Positions 1 to 8,344 of a DNA stretch of 64,000 nucleotides are shown here, in pieces. The notes below the pieces were generated by a model that did not search any database, was not told where the DNA came from, and saw only the letters and a program-made list of their open reading frames with translations. Made by a program: the position numbers and the translations under genes. The stretch covers positions 124,001 to 188,000 of the forward strand of contig JBFWVF010000006.1 of NCBI GenBank assembly GCA_050246875.1. Direction: 5' to 3'. Source of the DNA: SHWB01 sp050246875 (GTDB taxonomy: Bacteria; Pseudomonadota; Alphaproteobacteria; UBA6615). Within the stretch, counting starts at the first letter, position 1. Each line of letters starts with the position of its first letter.

Positions 1-1493
1 TGCGCCTCGAATGCCGCCGTGTCGAGCGGCGCGCCGGTGGCGCGCGCGATCAGTTCGTCGGCAAACAGCAGCGAGCCGTAGCCGTGGACGTTGGCGCGCA
101 GCCACGCGAACAGCGGCGCGAAGTCGCCGCGCGCGATGCCGGGCTCGATGCCGGCGTCGGCGCGGCGGGCGGCGGCGAGCATCTGCGCGCCGGCCAGCGC
201 CCCCAGCGTATAGGTCGGAAAGTAGCCGAAGGAGCCGACGTACCAGTGGATGTCCTGCAGGCAGCCGAGGCGGTCGTCGGGCGGCACGATGCCGAGCAGC
301 GCGCGCATGCCGTCGTTCCACGCGCCGGGCAGGTCGGCCAGCGCCAGCGAGCGGTCGAGCAACGCCCGCTCCAGCCGCGTCCGCAGCAAGATGTGCGCCG
401 GATAGGTCACTTCGTCGGCGTCGACGCGGATGAAGTCGGGTTTTACCAGCGCCGCCAGCCGCCACTGGTTGTCGGCCGACCAGGCCGGGCCGTCGCCACC
501 GAAGGCAGCGGCGATGCGCGGCGCCGCCCAGCCGAGGAAGGCGCGCGAGCGGCAGACGCCCATCTCGACCAGCAGCGACTGCGATTCGTGAATGACCATG
601 CCGCGCGCGCCGCCGACCGGCTGGTGGCGCCAGGCGCGCGGCAGGCCGAAATCGTAGAGCGCGTGTCCGGTCTCGTGCAGCACGCCCATCAGGGCCGGCG
701 CGAAATCGGCCTCGTCGTAGCGGGTAGTGATGCGGTGGTCGTCGGCGGCGCCGCCGGAGAAGGGATGCAAGGTCTCGTCGAGGCGGCCCATGCGGAAGTC
801 GAAACCGAGCGCCGCCATCAGCTCGTGCGCGATGTCGCGCTGCCGCGCCACCGGAAACGGCCCGGCGATCGGCAGCGGCGCTGGCTGGCGCGCCTGGTGC
901 TCCAGCGCGCGGCCGAGGAAATCCGGCAGGAAGACCTCGAGGCGGGCGAACAGCGTGTCGACGCGGTCGGCGCGCAGGCCCGCCTCGTACTGGTCGAGCA
1001 GCGCGTCATAGGGGGCAAGGCCGAGCGCGGCGCCCTTGGCCGCCGCCGCCTCGCGCGCGAGGTCGAGCACCTCGGCCAGCGCCGGCAGCACGGCGGCGTA
1101 GTCGCCGGCCGGACGCGCGGCGCGCCAGCGGATCTCGCAGGCGCCCTCGGCGCGGGCGCGCGCGGCGACGAGGTCGGACGGCAGCGCCCGCGCATGGGCG
1201 AGGCCGCGCGCCATCTCGCGCACGTTGGCCCGCCGCCAGTCGCCGTCGGGTCCGTCGTCGCGTGCCACCTCGGCTTCGGCGCCGGCGACATGGTCGGCGA
1301 GCGCCGGGTCGGTCAGCAGTTCATGGCGCATGACCTCCAGCGTCGCCATCAGTTCGGCGCGCGATTCGGCGCTGCCCTCCGGCATCATCGTGCGCTGGTC
1401 CCAGGCGATCAGGCCGAGCGCGTCGTCGAGGGCGGCGATGCGGCCGAAGCGTGCCGTCGCCGCGTCCCAGTCGGACCGTGCAGGTGCGTTCAT
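1..1493 (-). CDS. Carboxypeptidase Taq, M32 family metallopeptidase (3' end beyond window)
   Basis: Zinc-dependent carboxypeptidase that removes C-terminal residues from peptides in the cytoplasm. The frame is open from the ATG at 1493 to the window edge, giving about 497 residues, close to the usual ~500 for the M32 family, so only the last few residues are missing. The metal-binding HETGH motif is at residues 273-277 and is followed by the family HESQS segment (G-MVIHESQS) about 30 residues later. The start overlaps the SURF1 stop in an ATGA arrangement, so the two genes are probably translated from one message. Family assignment is firm; the physiological substrate is unknown. Confidence 0.93.
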   Translation of the reverse strand, partial: MNAPARSDWDAATARFGRIAALDDALGLIAWDQRTMMPEGSAESRAELMATLEVMRHELLTDPALADHVAGAEAEVARDDGPDGDWRRANVREMARGLAHARALPSDLVAARARAEGACEIRWRAARPAGDYAAVLPALAEVLDLAREAAAAKGAALGLAPYDALLDQYEAGLRADRVDTLFARLEVFLPDFLGRALEHQARQPAPLPIAGPFPVARQRDIAHELMAALGFDFRMGRLDETLHPFSGGAADDHRITTRYDEADFAPALMGVLHETGHALYDFGLPRAWRHQPVGGARGMVIHESQSLLVEMGVCRSRAFLGWAAPRIAAAFGGDGPAWSADNQWRLAALVKPDFIRVDADEVTYPAHILLRTRLERALLDRSLALADLPGAWNDGMRALLGIVPPDDRLGCLQDIHWYVGSFGYFPTYTLGALAGAQMLAAARRADAGIEPGIARGDFAPLFAWLRANVHGYGSLLFADELIARATGAPLDTAAFEA

Positions 1494-2209
1494 GTCCCAC
1501 TCCCGCCGCGCCGCGCGCGGACGATGCCGGTCGCCGCCCAGACGCCGACCAGCGTCGCGGCAAGACCGAACCATGTGAGGGCATAGCCCAGATGCGGGCT
1601 CGGCAGCACGGCGTCGGGCGCCCGCGCCACCGGCAGGCCGTCCGCCGGCGCCGCGGCGGGCGCGGCGATGACGTACAGCGCCGCCAGATCACGGCCGGCC
1701 ACCGCCGCCATCGCTGGCGGATCGACGTACAGCCATTCGCCCCGCGCGGCGTCGTTGGCGGCGGCGAACGGGCCGGGCACCGGCGGCAGGCGGAGCCAGC
1801 CGGCCACGCGCTGCGGCCCCTCCGGCCGCGACCACGTCACCGCCGGGCCCGGCGGCGGCAGCCAGCCGCGGTCGACGAGCACGGCCGCGCCCGAGGCGTC
1901 GACCAGCGGCGTCACCAGGCCGCGGCCGACGCGGCCGTCGCGCACGCGCGCCTGCACGATGAACTCGCGGTCGTGATCGAATCGGCCCGCCACCACGACC
2001 GGCTGCAGGTCGAGCGCCGGATCGGCGCCGCGCGCGGCGATGTCGCCCGGCGACAGGGTTTGCGGCGCGGCCGCCAGCATCGCGGCGCGGCTGGCGTTGA
2101 GATCGGCCTTCCACGCCAGCCTCTGCAGTTGCCACGCGCCGAGCCCGAGCAGCACGGCAAGCACCGGCAGGGCGGCGAGTGTCAGCCAGGGCGAGGGGCG
2201 GAAGCGCAT
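1490..2209 (-). CDS. SURF1 family cytochrome oxidase assembly protein
   Basis: Inner-membrane assembly factor for the heme a3/CuB centre of aa3-type cytochrome oxidase. The 239-residue protein has the expected two-helix layout: an N-terminal membrane segment (about residues 8-26, followed by the family GxWQLxRxxWK signature) and a C-terminal one beginning at the HLGYALTWF motif. I chose the ATG at 2209 rather than upstream in-frame codons because the first helix follows directly. In many alphaproteobacteria surf1 lies immediately after the DUF983 gene of the cox operon; here a sulfide:quinone oxidoreductase gene on the other strand separates them, so surf1 must use its own promoter in 2210-2382. 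Confidence 0.93.
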   Translation of the reverse strand: MRFRPSPWLTLAALPVLAVLLGLGAWQLQRLAWKADLNASRAAMLAAAPQTLSPGDIAARGADPALDLQPVVVAGRFDHDREFIVQARVRDGRVGRGLVTPLVDASGAAVLVDRGWLPPPGPAVTWSRPEGPQRVAGWLRLPPVPGPFAAANDAARGEWLYVDPPAMAAVAGRDLAALYVIAAPAAAPADGLPVARAPDAVLPSPHLGYALTWFGLAATLVGVWAATGIVRARRGGSGT

Positions 2210-2297
2210 CGGTTCGGTGCGGGAAGCGGCATGGACGGTCGGGTTCCTATGTAGGCCGGACAGGCGGTCCGGACAAAGGCCCGCGCGGCCCGTCCGG

Positions 2298-2311
2298 TTG
2301 AGTGAAATCAA
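2298..2311. promoter_or_regulatory. FNR/FixK-type box between surf1 and sqr
   Basis: TTGAGTGAAATCAA matches the FNR/FixK consensus TTGAT-N4-ATCAA at 9 of 10 defined bases. It lies 71 bases before the SQR start codon and 86 bases before the divergent SURF1 start, so it could serve either gene. The call rests on the motif and position only. Confidence 0.45.
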
Positions 2312-2382
2312 GGCCGTCGCCGCCGCAGCGGCGCAAAATTCATTAACTGGTCGATCGCGTCATCGCGGCGAAGGAGGTGCAG

Positions 2383-3681
2383 ATGGCTCGCGTCGTCATC
2401 CTCGGGGCCGGCATTGGCGGCGTCCCGATGGCCTACGAGTTGCGTCGCGCCCTGCCGCGCGAGATCGCGGTCTGCGTTGTTTCCGCCAGCGAGTGGTTCC
2501 AGTTCGTGCCGTCAAATCCGTGGGTGGCGCTGGGCTGGCGCAAGTCGGACGACATCCGCATCCACCTGCCGAAGGTCTTCCGACAGCAGGAAATCGCCTT
2601 CAACGCCAGTGGCGCCCGCCGCGTGCTGCCCGGTGAGAATGCCGTGCTGCTCGGCGACGGCTCCCGGCTGGAATACGACTGGCTGGTCATCGCCACCGGG
2701 CCGGCACTGGCCTTCGACGAGATCGAAGGCCTGGGCCCGCAGCGCAATACGGTTTCGGTTTGCGACGTTGGCCACGCCACCGACGCCCATGCGCGATGGG
2801 AGGCATTCTGCCGCGACCCCGGCCCGATGGTCGTCGGCGCGGTGCAAGGCGCGTCTTGCTTCGGGCCGGCCTATGAGTTCGCGATGATGGCGGTGACCGA
2901 ACTGCGCCGCCGCAAGATCCGCGACCGCGTGCCGATCACGTTTGTGACCTCGGAACCGTATGTCGGCCATCTCGGCCTCGGCGGCGTCGGCGATACCAAG
3001 GGCATGCTCGAAGCCGCGTTCCGCGACCGCGACGTCAAATGGATCGTCAACGCGAAGATCGACCGCATCGGCCCCGACGCCGTCGAGGCGACCGAGATAA
3101 GCGATGACGGCGAGATCAGGCGCACGCACGCGCTGCCGTCCCGGTTTACCATGCTGATTCCCGGCTTTCGTGGCCAGGACTGCCTGCGCGACGGCGACGG
3201 CAAGTGGATCTCCGGTCTGTGCAATCCCCGCGGCTTCGTGCTGGTCGATCGGCACCAGCGCAACGCGGCCTTCCCCAACGTCTTCGCGGTCGGCGTCTGC
3301 GTCGCCATCCCGCCGGTCGAGCAGACGCCCGTCCCGGTCGGCGTGCCGAAGACCGGCTTCATGATCGAGTCGATGGTCGCCGCCGTGGCCGCGAACATTG
3401 CCGCGCTGGCCGCCGGCAAGCCGCCGGCGCACGAGCCGACGCTGAACGCCGTCTGCCTTGCCGATTTCGGCAATGACGGCATCGCATTCGTGGCCCAGCC
3501 GCAAATCCCGCCACGCAACGTCAACTGGTCGAGCCAGGGCTACTGGGTTCACGTGGCCAAGGCGGCCTTCGAGAAGTATTTCCTGCACAAGGTCAGGCAC
3601 GGCACGAGCGAGCCATTCTACGAGCGCATGATCATGAGCTGGCTCGGCATCGAACGCCTGAGGCAACCGACGCAGAACTGA
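2383..3681 (+). CDS. sqr: Sulfide:quinone oxidoreductase (FAD-dependent)
   Basis: Membrane-peripheral flavoprotein that oxidises sulfide and passes electrons to quinone. It has an N-terminal dinucleotide fold (GAGIGG, residues 8-13) and a second one around 147-160. All three redox cysteines expected for SQR are present: C127 (SVCDVGHA), C159 (GASCFGPAYE) and C358 (CLADFG), spaced as in the Acidithiobacillus enzyme. The 432-residue length is normal. The start is ATG 2383 because AGGAGG sits five bases upstream at 2372-2377; an upstream GTG lies inside that ribosome site. The gene is on the strand opposite to all cox genes around it and reads visibly less GC-rich, which suggests later insertion. 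Confidence 0.92.
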   Translation: MARVVILGAGIGGVPMAYELRRALPREIAVCVVSASEWFQFVPSNPWVALGWRKSDDIRIHLPKVFRQQEIAFNASGARRVLPGENAVLLGDGSRLEYDWLVIATGPALAFDEIEGLGPQRNTVSVCDVGHATDAHARWEAFCRDPGPMVVGAVQGASCFGPAYEFAMMAVTELRRRKIRDRVPITFVTSEPYVGHLGLGGVGDTKGMLEAAFRDRDVKWIVNAKIDRIGPDAVEATEISDDGEIRRTHALPSRFTMLIPGFRGQDCLRDGDGKWISGLCNPRGFVLVDRHQRNAAFPNVFAVGVCVAIPPVEQTPVPVGVPKTGFMIESMVAAVAANIAALAAGKPPAHEPTLNAVCLADFGNDGIAFVAQPQIPPRNVNWSSQGYWVHVAKAAFEKYFLHKVRHGTSEPFYERMIMSWLGIERLRQPTQN

Positions 3682-3691
3682 CCGCGACCGG

Positions 3692-4069
3692 TCAGCGCAG
3701 CTTGCCGATCTCCTCGTCCCACACGGCGTGCCTGTATTTCTGCGCCGCCAGCCAGGCCTTGAGCGGCCGCATCAGGCCGACGGCGCCGCCGAGCACGACG
3801 GGAATCCAGACGAGTGCGTGGACCCAGAACGGCGGGTGGACAGCGAATTCGAGCCACACCGCCAGCGGTATGACCAGGGCGCTGTAGCCGACGATGATGA
3901 AGAAGGCCGGCCCGTCGTCGACGGCGAGCCGGCCGTAGTCGAGGCCGCAGACGCCGCAGCGCTCGGCGATCTTCAGCAGCCCGTCGTAGAAACGGCCTTT
4001 GCCGCAGCGCGGACAGGCGCAGCGCAGGCCGGTGGCGATGCTCGACTGCGGCGGCCAGTCGTCGTTCAT
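3692..4069 (-). CDS. DUF983 family membrane protein of the cox operon
   Basis: Small protein of 125 residues. An N-terminal zinc-ribbon-like part carries two CxxC pairs (CPRCGKG near residue 18 and CGVCGLDYG near 38), followed by two hydrophobic helices (about 55-75 and 80-102). DUF983 proteins are regular partners of alphaproteobacterial ctaE and surf1, but their molecular role is not established; a part in oxidase assembly is inferred from context. It follows ctaE by 16 bases on the same strand and ends 10 bases from the convergent sqr gene. Confidence 0.88.
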   Translation of the reverse strand: MNDDWPPQSSIATGLRCACPRCGKGRFYDGLLKIAERCGVCGLDYGRLAVDDGPAFFIIVGYSALVIPLAVWLEFAVHPPFWVHALVWIPVVLGGAVGLMRPLKAWLAAQKYRHAVWDEEIGKLR

Positions 4070-4085
4070 CGCCACCCGGCCGGCC

Positions 4086-4928
4086 TCAGCCGCCCCAGAT
4101 GTAGACGCAGGTGAAGAGGAACAGCCAGACCACGTCGACGAAGTGCCAGTACCAGGCCGCCGCCTCGAAGCCGACATGGTGCTCGGCGGTGAAATGGCCC
4201 TTGGCGCAACGGATCCAGCAGACGATGAGGAACGCCGTGCCGACGATGACGTGGAAGCCGTGGAAGCCCGTCGCCATGAAGAAGGTCGACGGATAGATGC
4301 CGTCGCGGAAGCCGAAGGCGGCCTCGCTGTATTCCCACACCTGCAGGCAGGTGAAGATGAGGCCGAGCGCGACGGTGATGCCGAGCATCTGCGTCGCGTG
4401 CTGCGCCTTGCCTTCGCGGATGTCGTGGTGCGCCCACGTCGCCGTGAAGCCCGAGGTCAGCAGCACCAGCGTGTTGAGCAGCGGCACGTCGAACGGATCG
4501 AAGGTGACGATGCCCTCCGGCGGCCACATCAGGCCGGTCGCCTCCTTGGGGAACAGGCTGGCGTCGAAGAAGGCCCAGAAGAAGGCCGAGAAGAACATCA
4601 CCTCCGAGGAGATGAACAGCGCCATGCCGTAGCGCAGGCTGACCTGGTGGACCGGGCTGTGCGCCTTCTGGTGCGTCGCCTCGTCGACCACAACCGACCA
4701 CCAGCCGAACATCGTGACGAAGACCAGCAGCATGCCCGGCGCCACGATCCACAGCCCGACCGACTCGAAGTACGGCTTCAGGCGATCCCCGAAGACGTCG
4801 TTGTGCATGAAGCACACGAGGCCGAGCGTGGTCAGCAGGCCGGCGAGCGCGCCGACCGCCGGCCAGTGGCTCGGCTGGACCATGTGATAGGGATGCGGCC
4901 TGCCGTGGGTGGTGTCTGTCGCTGCCAT
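4086..4928 (-). CDS. ctaE: Cytochrome c oxidase subunit III
   Basis: Seven-helix core subunit of the aa3-type oxidase, 280 residues, the usual size. Recognisable conserved blocks include the N-terminal HPYHMVQPSHWP, the ATHQ segment after the second helix, LRYGMALFISSEVMFF with its buried glutamate, and the C-terminal FHGFHVIVGT and YWHFVDVVWLFLF motifs. The ATG at 4928 places the conserved N-terminus at the right distance. It follows ctaG by 47 bases on the minus strand within the oxidase operon. Confidence 0.97.
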   Translation of the reverse strand: MAATDTTHGRPHPYHMVQPSHWPAVGALAGLLTTLGLVCFMHNDVFGDRLKPYFESVGLWIVAPGMLLVFVTMFGWWSVVVDEATHQKAHSPVHQVSLRYGMALFISSEVMFFSAFFWAFFDASLFPKEATGLMWPPEGIVTFDPFDVPLLNTLVLLTSGFTATWAHHDIREGKAQHATQMLGITVALGLIFTCLQVWEYSEAAFGFRDGIYPSTFFMATGFHGFHVIVGTAFLIVCWIRCAKGHFTAEHHVGFEAAAWYWHFVDVVWLFLFTCVYIWGG

Positions 4929-4975
4929 CGCCGTTCCTGCCGGGCCGGGGCCCGTGCCTCCCCTAGAAGGATGGA

Positions 4976-5572
4976 TCAGTTCCGTGCCTCGGCGGGCCGG
5001 GCCGCCGTCTGGTCGCCGCGCCGCGCCTCGGGTGCGGCGTAGAAGGTATAGCTGAGCGTGATCGTCCGCACATCCGCGAGGTTGCGGTCCTCGGAGATCG
5101 CCGGGTCGACGAAGAACGACACCGGCATGTCGACCGTCTCGCCCGGCGCCAGCGTCTGCTCGGTGAAGCAGAAGCAGGCGACCTTGACGAAGACCGGGCC
5201 GGCCTTGAGCGGCGTGACGTTGAACACCGCCGTGCCGGTGACCGGCACCTTCGACAGGTTGGTGGCGCGGTAGAAGGCGACCGCCTCCTGGCCGACGGCG
5301 AGGCGGACCTCGCGCTGCGCCGGCTCGAAGCGCCACGGCAGGCCGGGGTCGGTATCGGCGTTGAAGCGCACCGTGACCTGGCGCGCGTCGGCCGCGACGG
5401 GCGCGCCCGGCGCCGCCTCGGCGACCAGCGGCGTGCCGGCGAAGCCGAAGGTCTGGCAGTAGAGACGGTAGAGCGGCACCGCGGCGAAGGCGAAGCCGAC
5501 CATGCCGACGGCGATGGCCGCGAGGAGCACCCCGAGACGTCCGTTCCTGCCGCTGGTCCGCCGTTCGCTCAC
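4976..5572 (-). CDS. ctaG: Cytochrome c oxidase assembly protein CtaG (Cox11 family)
   Basis: Copper chaperone that delivers copper to the CuB site of subunit I. It is 198 residues long, with one N-terminal membrane anchor (about 13-35) followed by the PLYRLYCQTFGFAG block and a periplasmic immunoglobulin-like domain. The copper-binding CFCF motif is present (VACFCFTEQ). Order and strand agree with the operon ctaC-ctaD-ctaB-small ORF-ctaG-ctaE. It begins 10 bases after the stop of the 44-residue small gene. Confidence 0.96.
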   Translation of the reverse strand: MSERRTSGRNGRLGVLLAAIAVGMVGFAFAAVPLYRLYCQTFGFAGTPLVAEAAPGAPVAADARQVTVRFNADTDPGLPWRFEPAQREVRLAVGQEAVAFYRATNLSKVPVTGTAVFNVTPLKAGPVFVKVACFCFTEQTLAPGETVDMPVSFFVDPAISEDRNLADVRTITLSYTFYAAPEARRGDQTAARPAEARN

Positions 5573-5582
5573 GCGACCCCCG

Positions 5583-5717
5583 CTACAGCCCGCCGGCGCG
5601 GACGATGAAGACGACGTAGATCAGCACCGCGATGCCGACCAGCACGGCCAGCGTCACGCGGTTCTTGCGCCGGATGGCGGTCCGGCGCGGATTGCTGTCG
5701 GGTTCGCTCACGCTCAC
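5583..5717 (-). CDS. Small single-helix protein of the cox operon (CoxF-like position)
   Basis: A 44-residue reading frame between ctaB and ctaG. It has a basic N-terminus (RRTAIRRKNR) followed by one membrane helix (TLAVLVGIAVLIYVVFIV). The GTG start at 5717 overlaps the ctaB stop as GTGA; a second GTG six bases downstream is an alternative. Small single-span proteins occupy this place in many alphaproteobacterial cox operons and are sometimes called CoxF. Existence is supported by position, coupling and the membrane-helix composition; function is not known. Confidence 0.75.
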   Translation of the reverse strand: MSVSEPDSNPRRTAIRRKNRVTLAVLVGIAVLIYVVFIVRAGGL

Positions 5718-6655
5718 CACGCCACATTGTGCCAGGCCAGCGCCCCGCCGCCGTCGACGACGAGAAGCCCGAAGATCATGAACAGGTAGAGGATCGAGAA
5801 GCCGAACATCTGCCGTGCCGCGCGGTCGCCGGCCTCATCGGGCTCGGCCAGCACGCGCAGTGCCGCCGCGACGAAGACCAGCCCGAGCGCCAGGGCGCCG
5901 GCCGCGTAGACGGTTCCGGCGGCGCCGAGCGCCCACGGCGCCAGCGCCAGCGGCAGCAGGATCAGCGTGTAGGCCAGCATCTGCCGCTTGGTGGCGCGGC
6001 GGCCGGCGACGACCGGCAGCATCGGCACGCCGGCGCGCGCGTAGTCGGCGCTGCTGTAGAGCGCCAGCGCCCAGAAATGCGGCGGCGTCCAGAAGAACAC
6101 CAGCGCGAACAGCGCCAGCGGCACGAGGTCGACCGAACCGGTGACGGCGGCCCAGCCGATCACCGGCGGGAAGGCCCCGGCGGCGCCGCCGATGACGATG
6201 TTCTGCGGCGTGCGCCGCTTGAGCCCCATCGTGTAGACGAAGACATAGAAGGCGATGGTGGCGGCGAGCAGGCCGGCGGCGAGCCAGTTGGTGGCGAGGC
6301 CGAGCAGGGCCACCGCACCGATGGCGCAGAACACGCCGAAGCCGAGCGCGTCGTCGGCGGCGACGCGGCCGGCGGGGATCGGCCGGCCGGCGGTGCGCGT
6401 CATGACCGCGTCGATGTCGCGGTCGTACCACATGTTGATCGCCCCGGCGGCGCCGGAGCCGAGGGCGATGCACAGCACCGCGACGGCGGCCAGCACCGGA
6501 TGCAGGTCGCCCGGCGCGAGCCAGATGCCGACGGCGCCCGTGAACACCACGAGCGACATCACGCGCGGCTTCATCAGCGCGATGAAATCGCCGGCGCTCG
6601 ACGGCAGCGCGGCTACCGCGCCGCCGGCGTCGCTGTGTAGCGTGGTTCCGTTCAC
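5714..6655 (-). CDS. ctaB: Protoheme IX farnesyltransferase (heme O synthase)
   Basis: Integral membrane prenyltransferase that adds a farnesyl group to heme b to make heme O, the precursor of heme A. It is a 313-residue UbiA-superfamily protein with about nine helices. The first aspartate motif NMWYDRDIDAVMTRTAGRP is intact, as is the family block GAFPPVIGWAA and the TPPHFWALAL segment. It lies between ctaD and ctaG in the oxidase operon. No ctaA (heme A synthase) is seen in this window, so it must be elsewhere. Confidence 0.97.
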   Translation of the reverse strand: MNGTTLHSDAGGAVAALPSSAGDFIALMKPRVMSLVVFTGAVGIWLAPGDLHPVLAAVAVLCIALGSGAAGAINMWYDRDIDAVMTRTAGRPIPAGRVAADDALGFGVFCAIGAVALLGLATNWLAAGLLAATIAFYVFVYTMGLKRRTPQNIVIGGAAGAFPPVIGWAAVTGSVDLVPLALFALVFFWTPPHFWALALYSSADYARAGVPMLPVVAGRRATKRQMLAYTLILLPLALAPWALGAAGTVYAAGALALGLVFVAAALRVLAEPDEAGDRAARQMFGFSILYLFMIFGLLVVDGGGALAWHNVAW

Positions 6656-6676
6656 GGCTGTCCCGCGCCTGCCACG

Positions 6677-8326
6677 TCAATGGCCGTGGCGCGCCTCCTC
6701 GATGACCGGCAGGTTCTCGAAGGTGTGGAACGGCGCCGGCGACGGCACGGTCCACTCCAGCGTGGTCGCCCCCGCGCCCCAGTAGTTCGCCTCGACGCGC
6801 CGGCCGGCGGTAAACGTGTGGATCATGATGAAGACGAACAGCACCGCGCCGGCGGCCGAGATGTAGGAGCCGATCGACGACACCATGTTCCAGCCGGCGA
6901 GCGCGTCCGGATAGTCCGGATAGCGTCGCGGCATGCCCTGCAGGCCCGAGAAGTGCTGCGGGAAGAACGTCAGGTTGACGCCGACGAAGGTGATCCAGAA
7001 GTGCAGGCGGCCCAGCGTCTCGTTGTACTGGCGGCCCGACATCTTGCCGATCCAGTAGTAGATGCCGGCGAAGATGCCGAACACCGCGCCGAGCGACAGC
7101 ACGTAATGGAAGTGGGCGACGACGTAGTAGGTGTCGTGCAGGGCGTTGTCGAGGCCAGCATTGGACAGCACGACGCCGGTGACGCCGCCGACGGTGAACA
7201 GGAAGATGAAGCCGAGGGCCCACAGCATCGGCGTGTCGAGGCGGATCGAGCCGCCCCACATCGTCGCGATCCACGAGAAGATCTTGATGCCGGTCGGCAC
7301 GGCGATGACCATCGTCGCCACGGTGAAGTAGGCGCGCGTGTCGACGTCGAGGCCGACCGTGTACATGTGGTGCGCCCACACCACGAAGCCGATGAAGCCG
7401 ATCGCCACCATCGCGTAGGCCATGCCGAGGTAGCCGAACACCGGCTTCTTCGAGAAGGTCGAGACGATCTGGCTGATGATGCCGAAGGCTGGCAGGATCA
7501 TGATGTAGACTTCGGGGTGCCCGAAGAACCAGAACAGGTGCTGGAACAGGATCGGGTCGCCGCCGCCGGCCGGGTCGAAGAACGACGTGCCGAAGTTGCG
7601 GTCGGTCAGCAGCATGGTGATGGCGCCGGCCAGCACCGGCACCGCGAGCAGCAGCAGGAACGCCGTCACCAGCATTGCCCAGATGAACAGCGGCATGCGG
7701 TGCAGCGTCATGCCGGGCGCGCGCATGTTGAAGACGGTGGTGATGAAGTTGATGGCGCCGAGGATCGAACTCGCGCCGGCGAGATGCAGCGCGAAGATCG
7801 CCATGTCGACCGAGGCGTTGGGATGGCCCAGCGCCGAGGACAGCGGCGGATAGATGGTCCAGCCGGTGCCGGCGCCCGAGCCGACCACCGCCGACAGCAG
7901 CAGCAGCAGGAAGGCCGGCGGCAGCAGCCAGAAGGAGATGTTGTTCATCCGCGGGAACGCCATGTCCGGCGCGCCGATCATCAGCGGGATGAACCAGTTG
8001 CCGAAGCCGCCGATGAGCGCCGGCATGACGACGAAGAACACCATGATCAGGCCGTGCGCCGTGATCAGCACGTTCCAGAACTGGCCGTCGGCGTTGCCGT
8101 CGGCACCGACGAACAGGTCGGCACCGGGCGACTGCAGTTCCATCCGCATCATGACGGAGAAGGCACCGCCGATCAGGCCGGCGATGACCGCAAACACAAG
8201 GTACATCGTGCCGATGTCCTTGTGGTTGGTGGAGTAGAGGTACCGCCGCCAACCGCTCGGGTGGTGACCGTGGTCGTGGTCATGCCCGTGATCGTGGGCG
8301 TGCGCGCTGCCGTGTGCCCCAGCCAT
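6677..8326 (-). CDS. ctaD: Cytochrome c oxidase subunit I, aa3 type with histidine-rich N-terminus
   Basis: Catalytic subunit carrying heme a and the heme a3-CuB centre. The 549-residue protein has the A-type markers: FFGHPEVYI with the D-channel glutamate at E272, the HH pair of the CuB site (WAHHMYTVG), the K-channel lysine in GIKIFSWIA, and the heme ligands in VVAHFHYVLS. The first 22 residues contain nine histidines alternating with Asp and Gly before the normal STNHKDIGTMY start of the family domain, an unusual extension. It follows ctaC by 18 bases. Confidence 0.98.
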   Translation of the reverse strand: MAGAHGSAHAHDHGHDHDHGHHPSGWRRYLYSTNHKDIGTMYLVFAVIAGLIGGAFSVMMRMELQSPGADLFVGADGNADGQFWNVLITAHGLIMVFFVVMPALIGGFGNWFIPLMIGAPDMAFPRMNNISFWLLPPAFLLLLLSAVVGSGAGTGWTIYPPLSSALGHPNASVDMAIFALHLAGASSILGAINFITTVFNMRAPGMTLHRMPLFIWAMLVTAFLLLLAVPVLAGAITMLLTDRNFGTSFFDPAGGGDPILFQHLFWFFGHPEVYIMILPAFGIISQIVSTFSKKPVFGYLGMAYAMVAIGFIGFVVWAHHMYTVGLDVDTRAYFTVATMVIAVPTGIKIFSWIATMWGGSIRLDTPMLWALGFIFLFTVGGVTGVVLSNAGLDNALHDTYYVVAHFHYVLSLGAVFGIFAGIYYWIGKMSGRQYNETLGRLHFWITFVGVNLTFFPQHFSGLQGMPRRYPDYPDALAGWNMVSSIGSYISAAGAVLFVFIMIHTFTAGRRVEANYWGAGATTLEWTVPSPAPFHTFENLPVIEEARHGH

Positions 8327-8344
8327 CGTCCTGTCTCCTTCGCG

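Noticed and set aside
2383..3681. Flavocytochrome c sulfide dehydrogenase flavoprotein or type II NADH dehydrogenase
   Set aside because: No export signal, no partner cytochrome gene, and the three-cysteine pattern with GASCFGPAYE matches SQR.
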